Below the pieces are notes generated by a model. It was not told where the DNA came from. It saw nothing but the letters and a program-made list of their open reading frames with translations, and did no database searches. Shown in pieces: positions 26,161 to 36,462 of a stretch of 64,000 nucleotides of DNA (positions within the stretch are counted from its first letter, which is position 1; the number at the start of each line of letters is the position of its first letter). The stretch covers positions 149,142 through 213,141 of the forward strand of contig NZ_JAHKQN010000018.1 in NCBI RefSeq assembly GCF_018861125.1, read 5' to 3'. A program made the position numbers and the translations under genes. This DNA is from Cellulophaga baltica. GTDB lineage: Bacteria > Bacteroidota > Bacteroidia > Flavobacteriales > Flavobacteriaceae.

Positions 26161-26934
26161 CTACTGTTTTTTTGCCTCTTCCCAAAAAACATCCATTTCA
26201 GCTAAAGTCATTTCACTTAGGTCTTTACCTAATTGTTTGGCTTTATGCTCTAAATACTGGAACCTGCCTATAAATTTTTTATTTGTACGCTCCAGAGCAT
26301 TTTCTGGGTTTATTTTTAAAAATCGTGCATAGTTTACTAATGAAAATAAAACGTCTCCAAACTCTGCTTCCATAGCATCTTTATCATTAACATCAACTTC
26401 ATCCTTAAACTCTTGGAGTTCTTCTTCTACCTTTTCCCAAACTTGTTCTGGCTTCTCCCAATCAAAACCAACACCTGCAACTTTATCTTGAATTCTACTT
26501 GATTTTACCAAAGCTGGTAATCCTTTGGGCACACCTTCTAGCACACTTTTCTTTCCTTCTTTTAGCTTAAGTTTTTCCCAATTGCGTTTTACCTCTTCTT
26601 CATCTTCCACTTTTACATCACCGTAAATATGTGGGTGCCTGTGTATTAGTTTATCACAAATTTCATTTGCGACATCAGCAATATCAAAATCATTAGTTTC
26701 ACTCCCAATTTTCGCATAAAAAACAATGTGAAGCAATACATCACCAAGCTCTTTTTTTACCTCTTGTAAATCATTATCTAAAATAGCATCACCTAATTCA
26801 TATGTTTCCTCAATAGTTAAATGACGAAGTGTTTCCATAGTTTGCTTTTTATCCCACGGACATTGAGCTCTTAACTCATCCATAATCGTTAACAACCTAT
26901 CAAAAGCTTCTAACTGTTTTTTACGAGAATTCAT
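26161..26934 (-). CDS. mazG: Nucleoside triphosphate pyrophosphohydrolase MazG
   Basis: Hydrolyses (d)NTPs to monophosphates and pyrophosphate, a housecleaning activity. The 257 residues hold two MazG domains: the first with CPWDKKQTMETLRHLTIEE and the metal-binding ExxE/ExxD pattern in EETYELGDAI and KKELGDVLLH, the second with EAEFGDVLFSLVNYARF. Length and the two-domain form match E. coli MazG. It follows the nitronate monooxygenase-like gene by 15 bp on the same strand, in an mnmA-NMO-mazG run. Confidence 0.94.
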   Translation of the reverse strand: MNSRKKQLEAFDRLLTIMDELRAQCPWDKKQTMETLRHLTIEETYELGDAILDNDLQEVKKELGDVLLHIVFYAKIGSETNDFDIADVANEICDKLIHRHPHIYGDVKVEDEEEVKRNWEKLKLKEGKKSVLEGVPKGLPALVKSSRIQDKVAGVGFDWEKPEQVWEKVEEELQEFKDEVDVNDKDAMEAEFGDVLFSLVNYARFLKINPENALERTNKKFIGRFQYLEHKAKQLGKDLSEMTLAEMDVFWEEAKKQ

Positions 26935-26949
26935 ATTTGTTTTTACTTT

Positions 26950-27891
26950 TTAAATAGTTACAACTCTTTTTTTTGCCTCTTCAAACTCACGCATCATATC
27001 ATTAATAATATCTTTTGCGGATTTTATATCATGAATCATAGATGCCACTTGGCCTATTTCAAGCTCTCCTTCATCCATATCACCTTCAAACATTCCTTTT
27101 TTAGCTCTGCCCCTTCCTAATAAATTCTTCAATTCATTAATATTTGTTCCATTTTCATATAAAGACTGAATATCTTTATAAAACTTATTTTTTATTAAAC
27201 GCACAGGCGCTAACTCTTTTAAAGTTAAATGGGTATCACCTTCACCTATTGATACAATTTTATTTTTAAATGATGGATGTGATGAAGCTTCAGTACAAGC
27301 AACAAACCTACTACCTACTTGAACAGCATCAGCACCTAAAACCATAGTTGCTAGCATAGCATCACCAGTTGCAATACCACCCGCCGCAATAAGTGGAATT
27401 TTAATTTTTTCTTTTACTGAAGGAATAAGAGTAAGTGTTGTAGTTTCATCTCGTCCGTTATGCCCACCCGCTTCAAAACCTTCTGCAACAATAGCATCTA
27501 CTCCGGCACTTTCTGCCTTTATAGCGAATTTCACACTACTGACAACATGAACAACTACAATTCCTTTTTCTTTAAAAAAAGTTGTCCAAATTTTCGGATT
27601 TCCTGCTGAAGTAAAAACAATTTCAACGCCTAATTCTACAATTATATTCATAATCTCATTAAGATTAGGATATAACATAGGCACATTCACTGCAAAAGGT
27701 TTATCTGTTGCCTTTTGGCATTTAAGTATATTTTCCCTTAAAACTTCAGGATACATTGATCCTGCTCCAATAACACCTAACCCACCAGCATTAGAAACTG
27801 CCGAAGCTAATTTCCAACCACTAGCCCATACCATTCCACCCTGAACAATAGGATATTTAATAGCGAATAGTGATGTTATTCTGTTTTTCAT
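26950..27891 (-). CDS. FMN-dependent nitronate monooxygenase/2-nitropropane dioxygenase-like enzyme
   Basis: A 313-residue TIM-barrel flavoprotein. The start pattern PIVQGGMVWASGWKLASAVSNAGGLG and the FMN phosphate site AGGIATGDAMLATMVLGADAVQVGSRF are those of the NMO/FabK group. The EAGGHNGRD loop contains the histidine used as base in nitronate monooxygenases. FabK-type enoyl reductases are close relatives, so either activity is possible; the lack of fatty-acid genes nearby favours a general flavin oxidoreductase. It starts 1 bp after the mnmA stop. Confidence 0.85.
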   Translation of the reverse strand: MKNRITSLFAIKYPIVQGGMVWASGWKLASAVSNAGGLGVIGAGSMYPEVLRENILKCQKATDKPFAVNVPMLYPNLNEIMNIIVELGVEIVFTSAGNPKIWTTFFKEKGIVVVHVVSSVKFAIKAESAGVDAIVAEGFEAGGHNGRDETTTLTLIPSVKEKIKIPLIAAGGIATGDAMLATMVLGADAVQVGSRFVACTEASSHPSFKNKIVSIGEGDTHLTLKELAPVRLIKNKFYKDIQSLYENGTNINELKNLLGRGRAKKGMFEGDMDEGELEIGQVASMIHDIKSAKDIINDMMREFEEAKKRVVTI

Positions 27892-27892
27892 A

Positions 27893-29083
27893 TTATGAAA
27901 TAACGCCTGAACCTACCAACTCTTCATCTATATACCAAGCTACAAATTGCCCTTCAGTTATAGCAGATTGTTTTTCTTCAAAATCTACATAAATACCACC
28001 TTCAATTTTATACAAAGTAGCTTTTTGTAATTCTTGACGATAGCGTATACGCGCCATTACTTGTAAAGACTCATCATTTTTTATTGCTAAATCTGGTCGT
28101 ACCCAATGTAACTCTTCATCGGTTACAAATAATGTTCTTCTATACAATCCAGGATGTGACTTTCCTTGACCTGTATAAATTACATTATCATCAACATCAG
28201 TCTCGATTACAAATAAGGGTTCTTTAGTTCCACCAACATCTAAACCTTTACGTTGCCCTTTTGTAAAATAATGTGCTCCCTGATGGTTTCCTACAATTTT
28301 ACCATCAGTAATATCATAAACTGGTTTTTTAGCATAATACGCCAACTCCTCAGCTTTTGTAGAGAATTCAGATCCATTATCATTATATTGACTTACCGTT
28401 GATGGTACTTCAACAATAACACCTTTTTTAGGTTTCAATTTTTGCTGTAAAAAATCAGGCAGACGAACTTTACCTATAAAACATAGACCTTGAGAGTCTT
28501 TTTTATCGGCAGTAATTAATTCATTCTCTGCAGCTATTTCACGAACTTTTGGTTTTAGTAACTCACCTATAGGAAATAATGTTTTTGCTAATTGCTCTTG
28601 ACTCAATTGGCATAAAAAATAAGATTGATCTTTATTCCCGTCTTTACCACCTAATAACTGATAGGTTTCAGAACCATCTTCATTTACCATAGTTCCTTTT
28701 CGGCAATAATGACCCGTTGCTACATAATCTGCTCCTAATTGCAATGCAATTTTCATAAAGACATCAAATTTGATTTCTCTATTACATAAAACATCGGGAT
28801 TTGGCGTTCTTCCTCTTTCGTATTCATTAAACATATAATCAACGATACGCTCTTTATACTGAGTACTTAAATCTACAGTTTGAAAAGGAATTCCTAATTT
28901 ATCGGCTACAATCATAGCATCATTGCTATCTTCCAACCACGGGCACTCATCAGATATTGTTACGGAATCATCATGCCAGTTTTTCATAAAAAGACCTATA
29001 ACCTCATAACCTTGCTCTTTTAAAAGATAAGCTGCAACGCTAGAATCTACACCACCTGAAAGGCCTACTACTACTTTTTTCAT
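27893..29083 (-). CDS. mnmA: tRNA-specific 2-thiouridylase MnmA
   Basis: Makes 2-thiouridine at position 34 of tRNAs for Lys, Glu and Gln. I use the ATG at 29083 (396 residues): [15 protein letters not shown] is the universal N-terminus, and the 15 extra residues of the longer frame are not conserved in type. The PP-loop GLSGGVDSS is at 7-15. The catalytic cysteines lie in [12 protein letters not shown] and DSQGLCFIG. The C-terminal beta-barrel ends the protein. First gene of a run with the NMO-like gene and mazG. Confidence 0.95.
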   Translation of the reverse strand: MKKVVVGLSGGVDSSVAAYLLKEQGYEVIGLFMKNWHDDSVTISDECPWLEDSNDAMIVADKLGIPFQTVDLSTQYKERIVDYMFNEYERGRTPNPDVLCNREIKFDVFMKIALQLGADYVATGHYCRKGTMVNEDGSETYQLLGGKDGNKDQSYFLCQLSQEQLAKTLFPIGELLKPKVREIAAENELITADKKDSQGLCFIGKVRLPDFLQQKLKPKKGVIVEVPSTVSQYNDNGSEFSTKAEELAYYAKKPVYDITDGKIVGNHQGAHYFTKGQRKGLDVGGTKEPLFVIETDVDDNVIYTGQGKSHPGLYRRTLFVTDEELHWVRPDLAIKNDESLQVMARIRYRQELQKATLYKIEGGIYVDFEEKQSAITEGQFVAWYIDEELVGSGVIS

Positions 29084-29321
29084 TTTACTTAAAAATAAGG
29101 ATACAAAAATACAAAATTTGAAGCTCAAAACTATTGGTCGTTAGCTTCTCTATAGATAACAAGAACTATAGTTAAAGTTACTTTATGGTTTAGTCAAATA
29201 TTTTTAGTTGTTTTTTTCTGTAGGAAAAAAGACGAAAATTAACAAACAACAGAATACTACTTTTTAAAATACACTTTTTGATGTTTGACAACTATTATTT
29301 ATAAAAAGCGTTTATTAGTTG

Positions 29322-29403
29322 CATCTTTGGAGTCCCAAATCTTATCAAACTAAACCTAAATTAAAAAAGCTCCTAAGTAATGTAAATTACAAAGGAGCTT
29401 TTT
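29322..29403 (+). ncRNA. Possible orphan promoter-terminator unit (small RNA candidate)
   Basis: The 340-bp space between yidC and mnmA (29084-29423) has no ORF worth calling. On the plus strand CATCTTTG (29322-29329, one mismatch to TAnnTTTG) is followed about 35 bp later by the hairpin at 29364-29403. A transcript of about 70 nt would result. No good -33 element is visible and no RNA family is recognised, so this is only a candidate. Confidence 0.2.
29364..29403. terminator. Symmetric terminator downstream of yidC
   Basis: Perfect 11-bp arms, AAAAAGCTCCT (29364-29374) and AGGAGCTTTTT (29393-29403), with an 18-nt loop that contains a small TAAT/ATTA pair. The T run on the minus strand follows yidC 20 bp after its stop; it can also work on the plus strand. 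Confidence 0.85.
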
Positions 29404-29423
29404 AATTTTTATAAATTAGGTAA

Positions 29424-31289
29424 CTACTTTTTACCTGTCTTTTTTTGCTCTTCAGCCTGCTCCATCATTTCACGCATCTTACGCTGAAACTTATTTTCTT
29501 TTTTAGGCTTCTTTTTATTCTCTTGAATTTGAGCATGTATTTTCTCATCATCAATAATAAAGTTCTTAATTGCTAACATAATAAATATGGTAATTAAGTT
29601 AGATACAAAGTAATACAAACTCAAGCCACTTGCATATGTATTAAAGAAAATTAACATCATCAACGGAGAAAGGTACATGATAAATTTCATGTTCGGCATT
29701 CCTGGCTGTTGTGTCATATTCTGACCCGTAGTCATCATCATATAAAAGAATATAGCAATTGATGCTAAGATTGGAAATAAACTTACGTGATCACCATAAA
29801 ATGGAACATTAAATGGCAACTGTGCGATTACATCATAAGAAGATAAATCGTCTGCCCATAAAAATGGTTTTTGACGTAGCGCAAAAGATGTTGGAAAAAA
29901 ACTAAACAATGCATAGAATATAGGCATTTGAATCAAAGCCGGAATACAACCACTTAGCGGACTAACGCCTGCTTTGTTGTTCAGCTTCATCGTTTCTTGT
30001 TGTTTTTTCATCGCATTGTCTTTATACTTCTCGTTAATCTCTGCAATTTCAGGTTTTAAAACCTTCATTTTTGCTTGAGATAAATAAGACTTATAAGTTA
30101 CTGGTGACATTGCTAAACGCACCAATATAGTCATTACAATAATTGCAATACCCGCAGGTAGCATTGAACTTAAGAATGTAAATAGCGGTGTAAATACGTA
30201 CCTATTTATCAATCCAAAAATTCCCCATCCGAAAGGAATAGAATCTTCTAAATTTAATTCTTTATACTGTGCTAAAACTTTAACATCTGTTGGTCCGTAA
30301 TACCAGTTCATATTATATGAAAGCTCACCACCTTTTAATTCTAAAGGAACTTCAGAATTGTATATTTTCATATATTTTTGAGTGTGACTTTCTTCTTCAA
30401 CTAAATTTTCAGAAGATAAATTTGCTGATGTAAAAGGAGTATCAGTCACTAAAATAGAACTAAAAAAATGCTGTCGGTATGATAACCACTCTACTTCCTC
30501 TTCAGTTTCTTCATCTTTATCACTACTATCAGATAACTTACTAATTTTTCCATCTTCATGACTGTAAGTTAATCTTGAATATCTGTTGGAATATTTTATA
30601 CTTTTTGAATGGCGAATTGCTTTTAATTTCCAATCTAAATTAATTGGTTGATCATTTTTTATTATACCACTTAAACCTTGAGATTTAATTGAGAAATCAA
30701 CTAAATAGTCACCAGGTTTCATTTCGTAACGATATTCTAAAAACTGATTCGCAGCTACTTTAGCTTTCATTGAAAGCACTTGGTTTGAACCGCTTTTAGT
30801 CAATGAAGGTTCAAAAAACAAATCTTTAGTATTTAACTCTTTATCATCAGAAGTTGAAAAAGTTAATGCAAACGATGCATTACCATCTTTAATTAAATAT
30901 ACAGGAACAGAATCATAAGTTCTAAACTTTTTTAATCTAGCTTCAATAATTTGCCCCCCTTTATTGCTGATTTTCATTTCAACAAGATCATTCTCTAAAA
31001 CTGTAACTGCATCAGAAGCTTGTGTAAAACCAAAAGAACCTATTGAACTCTTGTAATTAGCAACTGCTGTTGAATCTTGAAAATTTATTGCTGTGGTCTC
31101 TGAAGGCTTACTAACTGTTTCATTAGCTTCTTTTTCTTTAGCTGCAGTAGCATCAATTTGTTCTTGCTTTGCTTTTTCTGCCTCAAGCTCTTCTTGCGTT
31201 GGTTGGTTCTGCCAAAACATAAAAAGCAGTATTCCAAAAATTAATACAAATCCTATGATTGAATTAACGTCTAATTTTTTTTCTTCCAT
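29424..31289 (-). CDS. yidC: Membrane protein insertase YidC
   Basis: Inserts membrane proteins with or without SecYEG. 621 residues: an N-terminal helix (IIGFVLIFGILLFMFW), a large periplasmic beta-sandwich domain at about 75-350, and the conserved five-helix core at about 365-590, with RLAMSPVTYKSYLSQAKMK carrying the groove arginine and SGLSLYYFVSNL near the end. The C-terminal tail is strongly basic (KKPKKENKFQRKMREMM), suited to ribosome contact. pyrG lies 105 bp upstream on the same strand, with a TATATTTG box and an inverted repeat between. Confidence 0.96.
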   Translation of the reverse strand: MEEKKLDVNSIIGFVLIFGILLFMFWQNQPTQEELEAEKAKQEQIDATAAKEKEANETVSKPSETTAINFQDSTAVANYKSSIGSFGFTQASDAVTVLENDLVEMKISNKGGQIIEARLKKFRTYDSVPVYLIKDGNASFALTFSTSDDKELNTKDLFFEPSLTKSGSNQVLSMKAKVAANQFLEYRYEMKPGDYLVDFSIKSQGLSGIIKNDQPINLDWKLKAIRHSKSIKYSNRYSRLTYSHEDGKISKLSDSSDKDEETEEEVEWLSYRQHFFSSILVTDTPFTSANLSSENLVEEESHTQKYMKIYNSEVPLELKGGELSYNMNWYYGPTDVKVLAQYKELNLEDSIPFGWGIFGLINRYVFTPLFTFLSSMLPAGIAIIVMTILVRLAMSPVTYKSYLSQAKMKVLKPEIAEINEKYKDNAMKKQQETMKLNNKAGVSPLSGCIPALIQMPIFYALFSFFPTSFALRQKPFLWADDLSSYDVIAQLPFNVPFYGDHVSLFPILASIAIFFYMMMTTGQNMTQQPGMPNMKFIMYLSPLMMLIFFNTYASGLSLYYFVSNLITIFIMLAIKNFIIDDEKIHAQIQENKKKPKKENKFQRKMREMMEQAEEQKKTGKK

Positions 31290-31347
31290 TTAAGTATTCT
31301 AAATATATCTTTGTAATAAATAATAGTAGCTAGTGTAAAAATGATTA

Positions 31348-31355
31348 CAAATATA
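31348..31355 (-). promoter_or_regulatory. Putative -7 element of yidC
   Basis: TATATTTG on the minus strand, 58 bp before the yidC ATG. The gap also holds the 31373-31389 inverted repeat just upstream of this box, a position that suits an operator. Confidence 0.4.
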
Positions 31356-31372
31356 GCCCCAATTATAGTGTT

Positions 31373-31389
31373 TATGCCATAGTGGCATA
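31373..31389. repeat. Inverted repeat between pyrG and yidC
   Basis: TATGCCA and TGGCATA, perfect 7-bp arms around TAG, 5 bp after the pyrG stop codon. No T run follows on either strand, so it is not a standard terminator. It could be a regulator site for yidC or a weak mRNA 3' hairpin. Confidence 0.4.
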
Positions 31390-31394
31390 TAATC

Positions 31395-33014
<1,620 letters not shown>

Positions 33015-33037
33015 TTAGGTTGTTTTCTTAACGCAGG

Positions 33038-33045
33038 CAAAAGTA
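33038..33045 (-). promoter_or_regulatory. Putative -7 element of pyrG
   Basis: TACTTTTG on the minus strand, a full match to TAnnTTTG, 29 bp before the pyrG ATG. Confidence 0.5.
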
Positions 33046-33068
33046 CAAATTGCTACAACAAATATTGC

Positions 33069-33305
33069 CTATTGTTTAGGAAAATCTTTCTGTATCTTAT
33101 AAATGAGACCCTCTAAACCATTAATTTTAATTTCCGTCATTGCTTTTAATAGTTCTCCTAACTTACCATTAGGATACCCTTTTTGCTGAAACCATATTAA
33201 GTAAGGTTCTGGTAGCTGTACTAAATAACGACCTTTATACTTTCCAAAAGGCATTTTATAATGTGCTAGTTCTATTAATTTTCGATTATCAGGCTGTATC
33301 TGCAA
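33069..33305 (-). CDS. DUF3820 family protein
   Basis: A 78-residue soluble protein. MPFGKYKGRYLVQLPEPYLIWFQQKGYPNGKLGELL is the DUF3820 signature, also seen in larger exonuclease-related proteins, where the domain is thought to bind nucleic acid. The start is TTG at 33305; the core begins at about residue 12, so the exact start is uncertain. It lies 29 bp after the DUF922-type gene on the same strand. Confidence 0.72.
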   Translation of the reverse strand: MQIQPDNRKLIELAHYKMPFGKYKGRYLVQLPEPYLIWFQQKGYPNGKLGELLKAMTEIKINGLEGLIYKIQKDFPKQ

Positions 33306-33334
33306 AAGCTTTATTATTTAATTATTAATAGAAA

Positions 33335-33862
33335 CTATTCTTTTAAAGCTTCTGCTATTTTATTGCTCCACAATAATTGTTGTTCTCTATCTCTTGAAAA
33401 ATTAGTTTCAGAGTCATAGAGGTTTTGAAAATCGTTAAGTTCAATATTAATTTGCTTATAAATAGCTTTTACTTCTGCTTTAACATTATTTGAAAACTCA
33501 GCTTTTTCTAATCGCATTCTAAATTTTTGAGCATAGATTTCTGTAATATCAAAATGTAACTGTTCATGACTAAGTATTATACTATCACAAACCTCTGGTC
33601 TGTACCATGATTTGTTTGGATAGAAATAAGAACTCACTATAAAATCAACAGAAACTACCCGACCTTTATTTTTTGTAGTTGAAAACCGATACGTTAAACC
33701 GCTGGCTGTAACAGCTGCTGCTCTCTTATTTTGTGGTTCTCCTTTAAAATCGGACCATTTAAGTTTTTTATTCGCATTCCATAACATTACTTCTTCTTCT
33801 TGATTGTTAAATATCAAAAAAGAACAAAATAGAATTGCTGAAATGAGTTTTACAAATCCCAA
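33335..33862 (-). CDS. DUF922-like secreted protein with HExxH-type motif
   Basis: A 175-residue protein with an N-terminal hydrophobic segment (FVKLISAILFCSFLIF) that acts as a signal peptide or anchor. LKWSDFKGEP and SHEQLHFDITEIYAQKFR fit DUF922, a predicted zinc protease-like family; HEQLH resembles a metallopeptidase HExxH with leucine in place and a glutamate two residues after the first His. The start is TTG; it overlaps the end of the OsmC gene by 13 bp, the only reading that keeps the signal segment. Confidence 0.7.
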   Translation of the reverse strand: MGFVKLISAILFCSFLIFNNQEEEVMLWNANKKLKWSDFKGEPQNKRAAAVTASGLTYRFSTTKNKGRVVSVDFIVSSYFYPNKSWYRPEVCDSIILSHEQLHFDITEIYAQKFRMRLEKAEFSNNVKAEVKAIYKQINIELNDFQNLYDSETNFSRDREQQLLWSNKIAEALKE

Positions 33863-34254
33863 TTAAAAGAAATTACTTTTTCAATATCTGGGTGCAAACT
33901 ATAATGTACAGGGCATGTGTTTGCTGTGTGTTCTAAAATTTTCTTGTCTTTATCAGAAACCTCAGTAGGCAAATGTAATTCAACCTCTATTTTAGAAATT
34001 CTTCTAGGATTAGTCGCCATATGTTTTGTTACCGAAGCTGTTGTTTCTTTTAAATTAACAGATAACCCAGTAGCTTTTATTCCCATCATAGTTAACATAC
34101 AACTTGCTAAACCAGTCGCAACAGTATCTGTTGGAGAAAAGGCTTGTCCTAATCCGTTATTATCAACTGGAGCATCAGTTGCAAAAACGCTTTCTGAAGC
34201 CACATGCTCACAACTTGTTCGTAATTCTCCTTTGTAAGTTACTTTTGCCGTCAT
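33850..34254 (-). CDS. OsmC-family peroxiredoxin
   Basis: A 134-residue protein of the OsmC/Ohr fold. The redox cysteines are in TGLASCMLTMMG and TANTCPVHYSL. The N-terminal pattern YKGELRTSCEHVASES differs from Ohr, so this is a general OsmC/YhfA-type member. Probably reduces hydroperoxides, though some relatives have other thiol roles. It is 2 bp downstream of the LysM gene and overlaps the next gene, so it is in an operon. Confidence 0.85.
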   Translation of the reverse strand: MTAKVTYKGELRTSCEHVASESVFATDAPVDNNGLGQAFSPTDTVATGLASCMLTMMGIKATGLSVNLKETTASVTKHMATNPRRISKIEVELHLPTEVSDKDKKILEHTANTCPVHYSLHPDIEKVISFNWDL

Positions 34255-34256
34255 AT

Positions 34257-36410
34257 CTAGTCTTTTATTTCTTTAATCCACATATTATCATAAGCCATAA
34301 TATAACTAGAATTATTATAAAAACCAGAAGCTCCTTTATTCTGATAATCAAATTTATTTGCACTATACGTTGTTTCACCAACAAATTTTGAAGCTTCAAA
34401 TAAATCTTGTTTGAATGCCAGTTTCAATAAAACATCAAAAGTTAAATCAAAACCACGACGTGCAAATTTATCTGGCGTTTTACCTGAGAATTTTCTCTTG
34501 TAAGCTTTTTCAAAAGAATCATATTTTTCATCACCTTCTATTGAAGGATATGTAAAGGATAAATTGGATAAATGTGTGTGATTAATTTTATCACCATCAA
34601 ATGTTTTACCTTTATTGGTTGTGAATAATCTTATCTTTATTCTATCATTAATTGAAGCATTTAAAACTGAAACAACACTGTTTACTGTATTTTGCATATC
34701 GCTTTCTAAAAACACCCAATTCTCTTCTTTAGAAGAAAGTAGTGCTAAAATCTTATTTTTCATAGCGAATTTCTCATCTAGTAAAAGTGATTTAGCATCA
34801 GGAAATTCTTGAACAATTAAATTTTTCACAGTAGCATGAGCAGCATCATTAATAACAACAATATTTTGTGTAGTTCTATTTTCTTTAATAAAAGAAAATA
34901 TATGATTTCTCAACACCTCATCAGAAGGTATCGAGTAAAAAACATTTGATAAACTTACATCTGTTTTAGCAGGTAATGGCGCTACGACTGGTATTTGCTT
35001 AGCTCCTACTCTAACAGCTACTTCTTGTAATGAAGCCGCATCTAAAGGGCCAATAATTACATCTGCATTTTTTACTGCAGAGTTCATTAATAATTGTTTA
35101 GTCTTAGAAACACTTTTTTCATTATCTAAAACCGAAACATTTACTGACAATCCTAATTTATTAATTGAATCTATTGCTACTAAAGCTCCACTATACAGAC
35201 CAAGACTATAATTTGCATCTTTTCGCTTATTTATCGAATTAACTGCAGCTTCTTTTTGGTTTACATCAATAAGATCTAATCTAAAAGGCAACATTAAAAC
35301 CAAATTTGGTTTTGTAGATAGATTCATAGAATTAATCAAATTCACGTTTTCAATTACCAATGAATTTTTAACCTCAAAATCACCTTCACTATTTTTAGGA
35401 AGTTTTAAAACCATTCCCGTTTTAAAACCCGATTCTAAATCAGGGTTTAAAGCTAAAAGCTCTTTATACTTTACACCTAATTTTCTAGTTAAAGAATATT
35501 CAGTTTCACCTTTTTTAACTTCATAGAATATAAAATTATCAGTGTTTACTGCTGTTGGGTCAGCTTTCTTTTTAGGAATTCTGATTTCCATTCCTTCTTG
35601 TAGGCCACGCTCTTTAACTTCAGGGTTTAAAGCTTTTATTTCTGCTTCAGTTGCTCCAAACTCTTTTTCTAAAGAATAGAATCCTTTTTTAGCTGGCACA
35701 ACATAAGAAGTATATAATTGTGTAGTTTGATTTTCAGTTGAACTACCTGCAAGTTTTGGTAATAATAATACCTGCCCTGCTGCTACATAAGTATTTTCAT
35801 GAGACAAATCAGGATTCAACACTAAAAGGCTATCCATTGTAATCCCATATTTAGAAACTATAGACCATCTTGTCTCCTTAGGCTTTACCGTATAATTTTC
35901 AAAATCACCACTATCAAATGGATTCTCTTCAGCTATTATTTTCTTGTACTTAGGAATTTTAATATACATTCCCTTTTTTAATTGTACAGAATACAACTCT
36001 TTATTATATCTTTTTATAGCATCTTGACTAACATTAAATTTCTCTGAAAGCCTATACAGATTGTCTTTTTTCTTAACCTTATATGTTTCAAAACCTGTTG
36101 GTTCTTCTTGTACAACAATCACATTCTCTGAGCTAGACTTACTTTTAGTAACAACTACGTCTTTTACTTCAGAAGCCTTAGCATCTAAAGGAATTACTAA
36201 GATTGTGCTCGATTTCAACTCACTTAAACCTTTAATTTCTCTATTTAAAGCAACAATGCTCTCAGGAGTAACTTTGTATTGTTGTGAAATACCTTCTAAA
36301 GTTTCTCCTTTTTTAACAGAGTGTGTTGTAAATTTTTGGGCAAAAGCGGTAACACTAAACAGCATTACAAATACAATTGTTAGGTAATTTTTAAATATTG
36401 GCTTTTTCAT
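34257..36410 (-). CDS. LysM-repeat protein fused to a periplasmic-binding-like domain
   Basis: A 717-residue exported protein; the signal peptide ends ...SVTAFAQ. Five LysM modules follow, at about 27-72, 103-150, 171-218, 235-280 and 298-343 (for example HSVKKGETLEGISQQYKVTPESI). They bind peptidoglycan or related glycans. The remaining 360 residues (for example ADVIIGPLDAASLQEVAVRVGAKQIPVVAPLP) look like the type I periplasmic-binding fold of amino-acid-binding proteins and LpoA. The domain pair suggests an envelope protein that couples wall binding to a regulator of wall synthesis; that is inference. Confidence 0.85.
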   Translation of the reverse strand: MKKPIFKNYLTIVFVMLFSVTAFAQKFTTHSVKKGETLEGISQQYKVTPESIVALNREIKGLSELKSSTILVIPLDAKASEVKDVVVTKSKSSSENVIVVQEEPTGFETYKVKKKDNLYRLSEKFNVSQDAIKRYNKELYSVQLKKGMYIKIPKYKKIIAEENPFDSGDFENYTVKPKETRWSIVSKYGITMDSLLVLNPDLSHENTYVAAGQVLLLPKLAGSSTENQTTQLYTSYVVPAKKGFYSLEKEFGATEAEIKALNPEVKERGLQEGMEIRIPKKKADPTAVNTDNFIFYEVKKGETEYSLTRKLGVKYKELLALNPDLESGFKTGMVLKLPKNSEGDFEVKNSLVIENVNLINSMNLSTKPNLVLMLPFRLDLIDVNQKEAAVNSINKRKDANYSLGLYSGALVAIDSINKLGLSVNVSVLDNEKSVSKTKQLLMNSAVKNADVIIGPLDAASLQEVAVRVGAKQIPVVAPLPAKTDVSLSNVFYSIPSDEVLRNHIFSFIKENRTTQNIVVINDAAHATVKNLIVQEFPDAKSLLLDEKFAMKNKILALLSSKEENWVFLESDMQNTVNSVVSVLNASINDRIKIRLFTTNKGKTFDGDKINHTHLSNLSFTYPSIEGDEKYDSFEKAYKRKFSGKTPDKFARRGFDLTFDVLLKLAFKQDLFEASKFVGETTYSANKFDYQNKGASGFYNNSSYIMAYDNMWIKEIKD

Positions 36411-36462
36411 CTAATTAAAAAAATGTTTTTGTTTTGCTAGTTGTCACTCGTGATTTTGTTGC

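Noticed and set aside
29084..29128. 15-residue N-terminal extension of MnmA
   Set aside because: The family begins at the PP-loop segment [11 protein letters not shown]; the extra residues are unlike any homologue I know.
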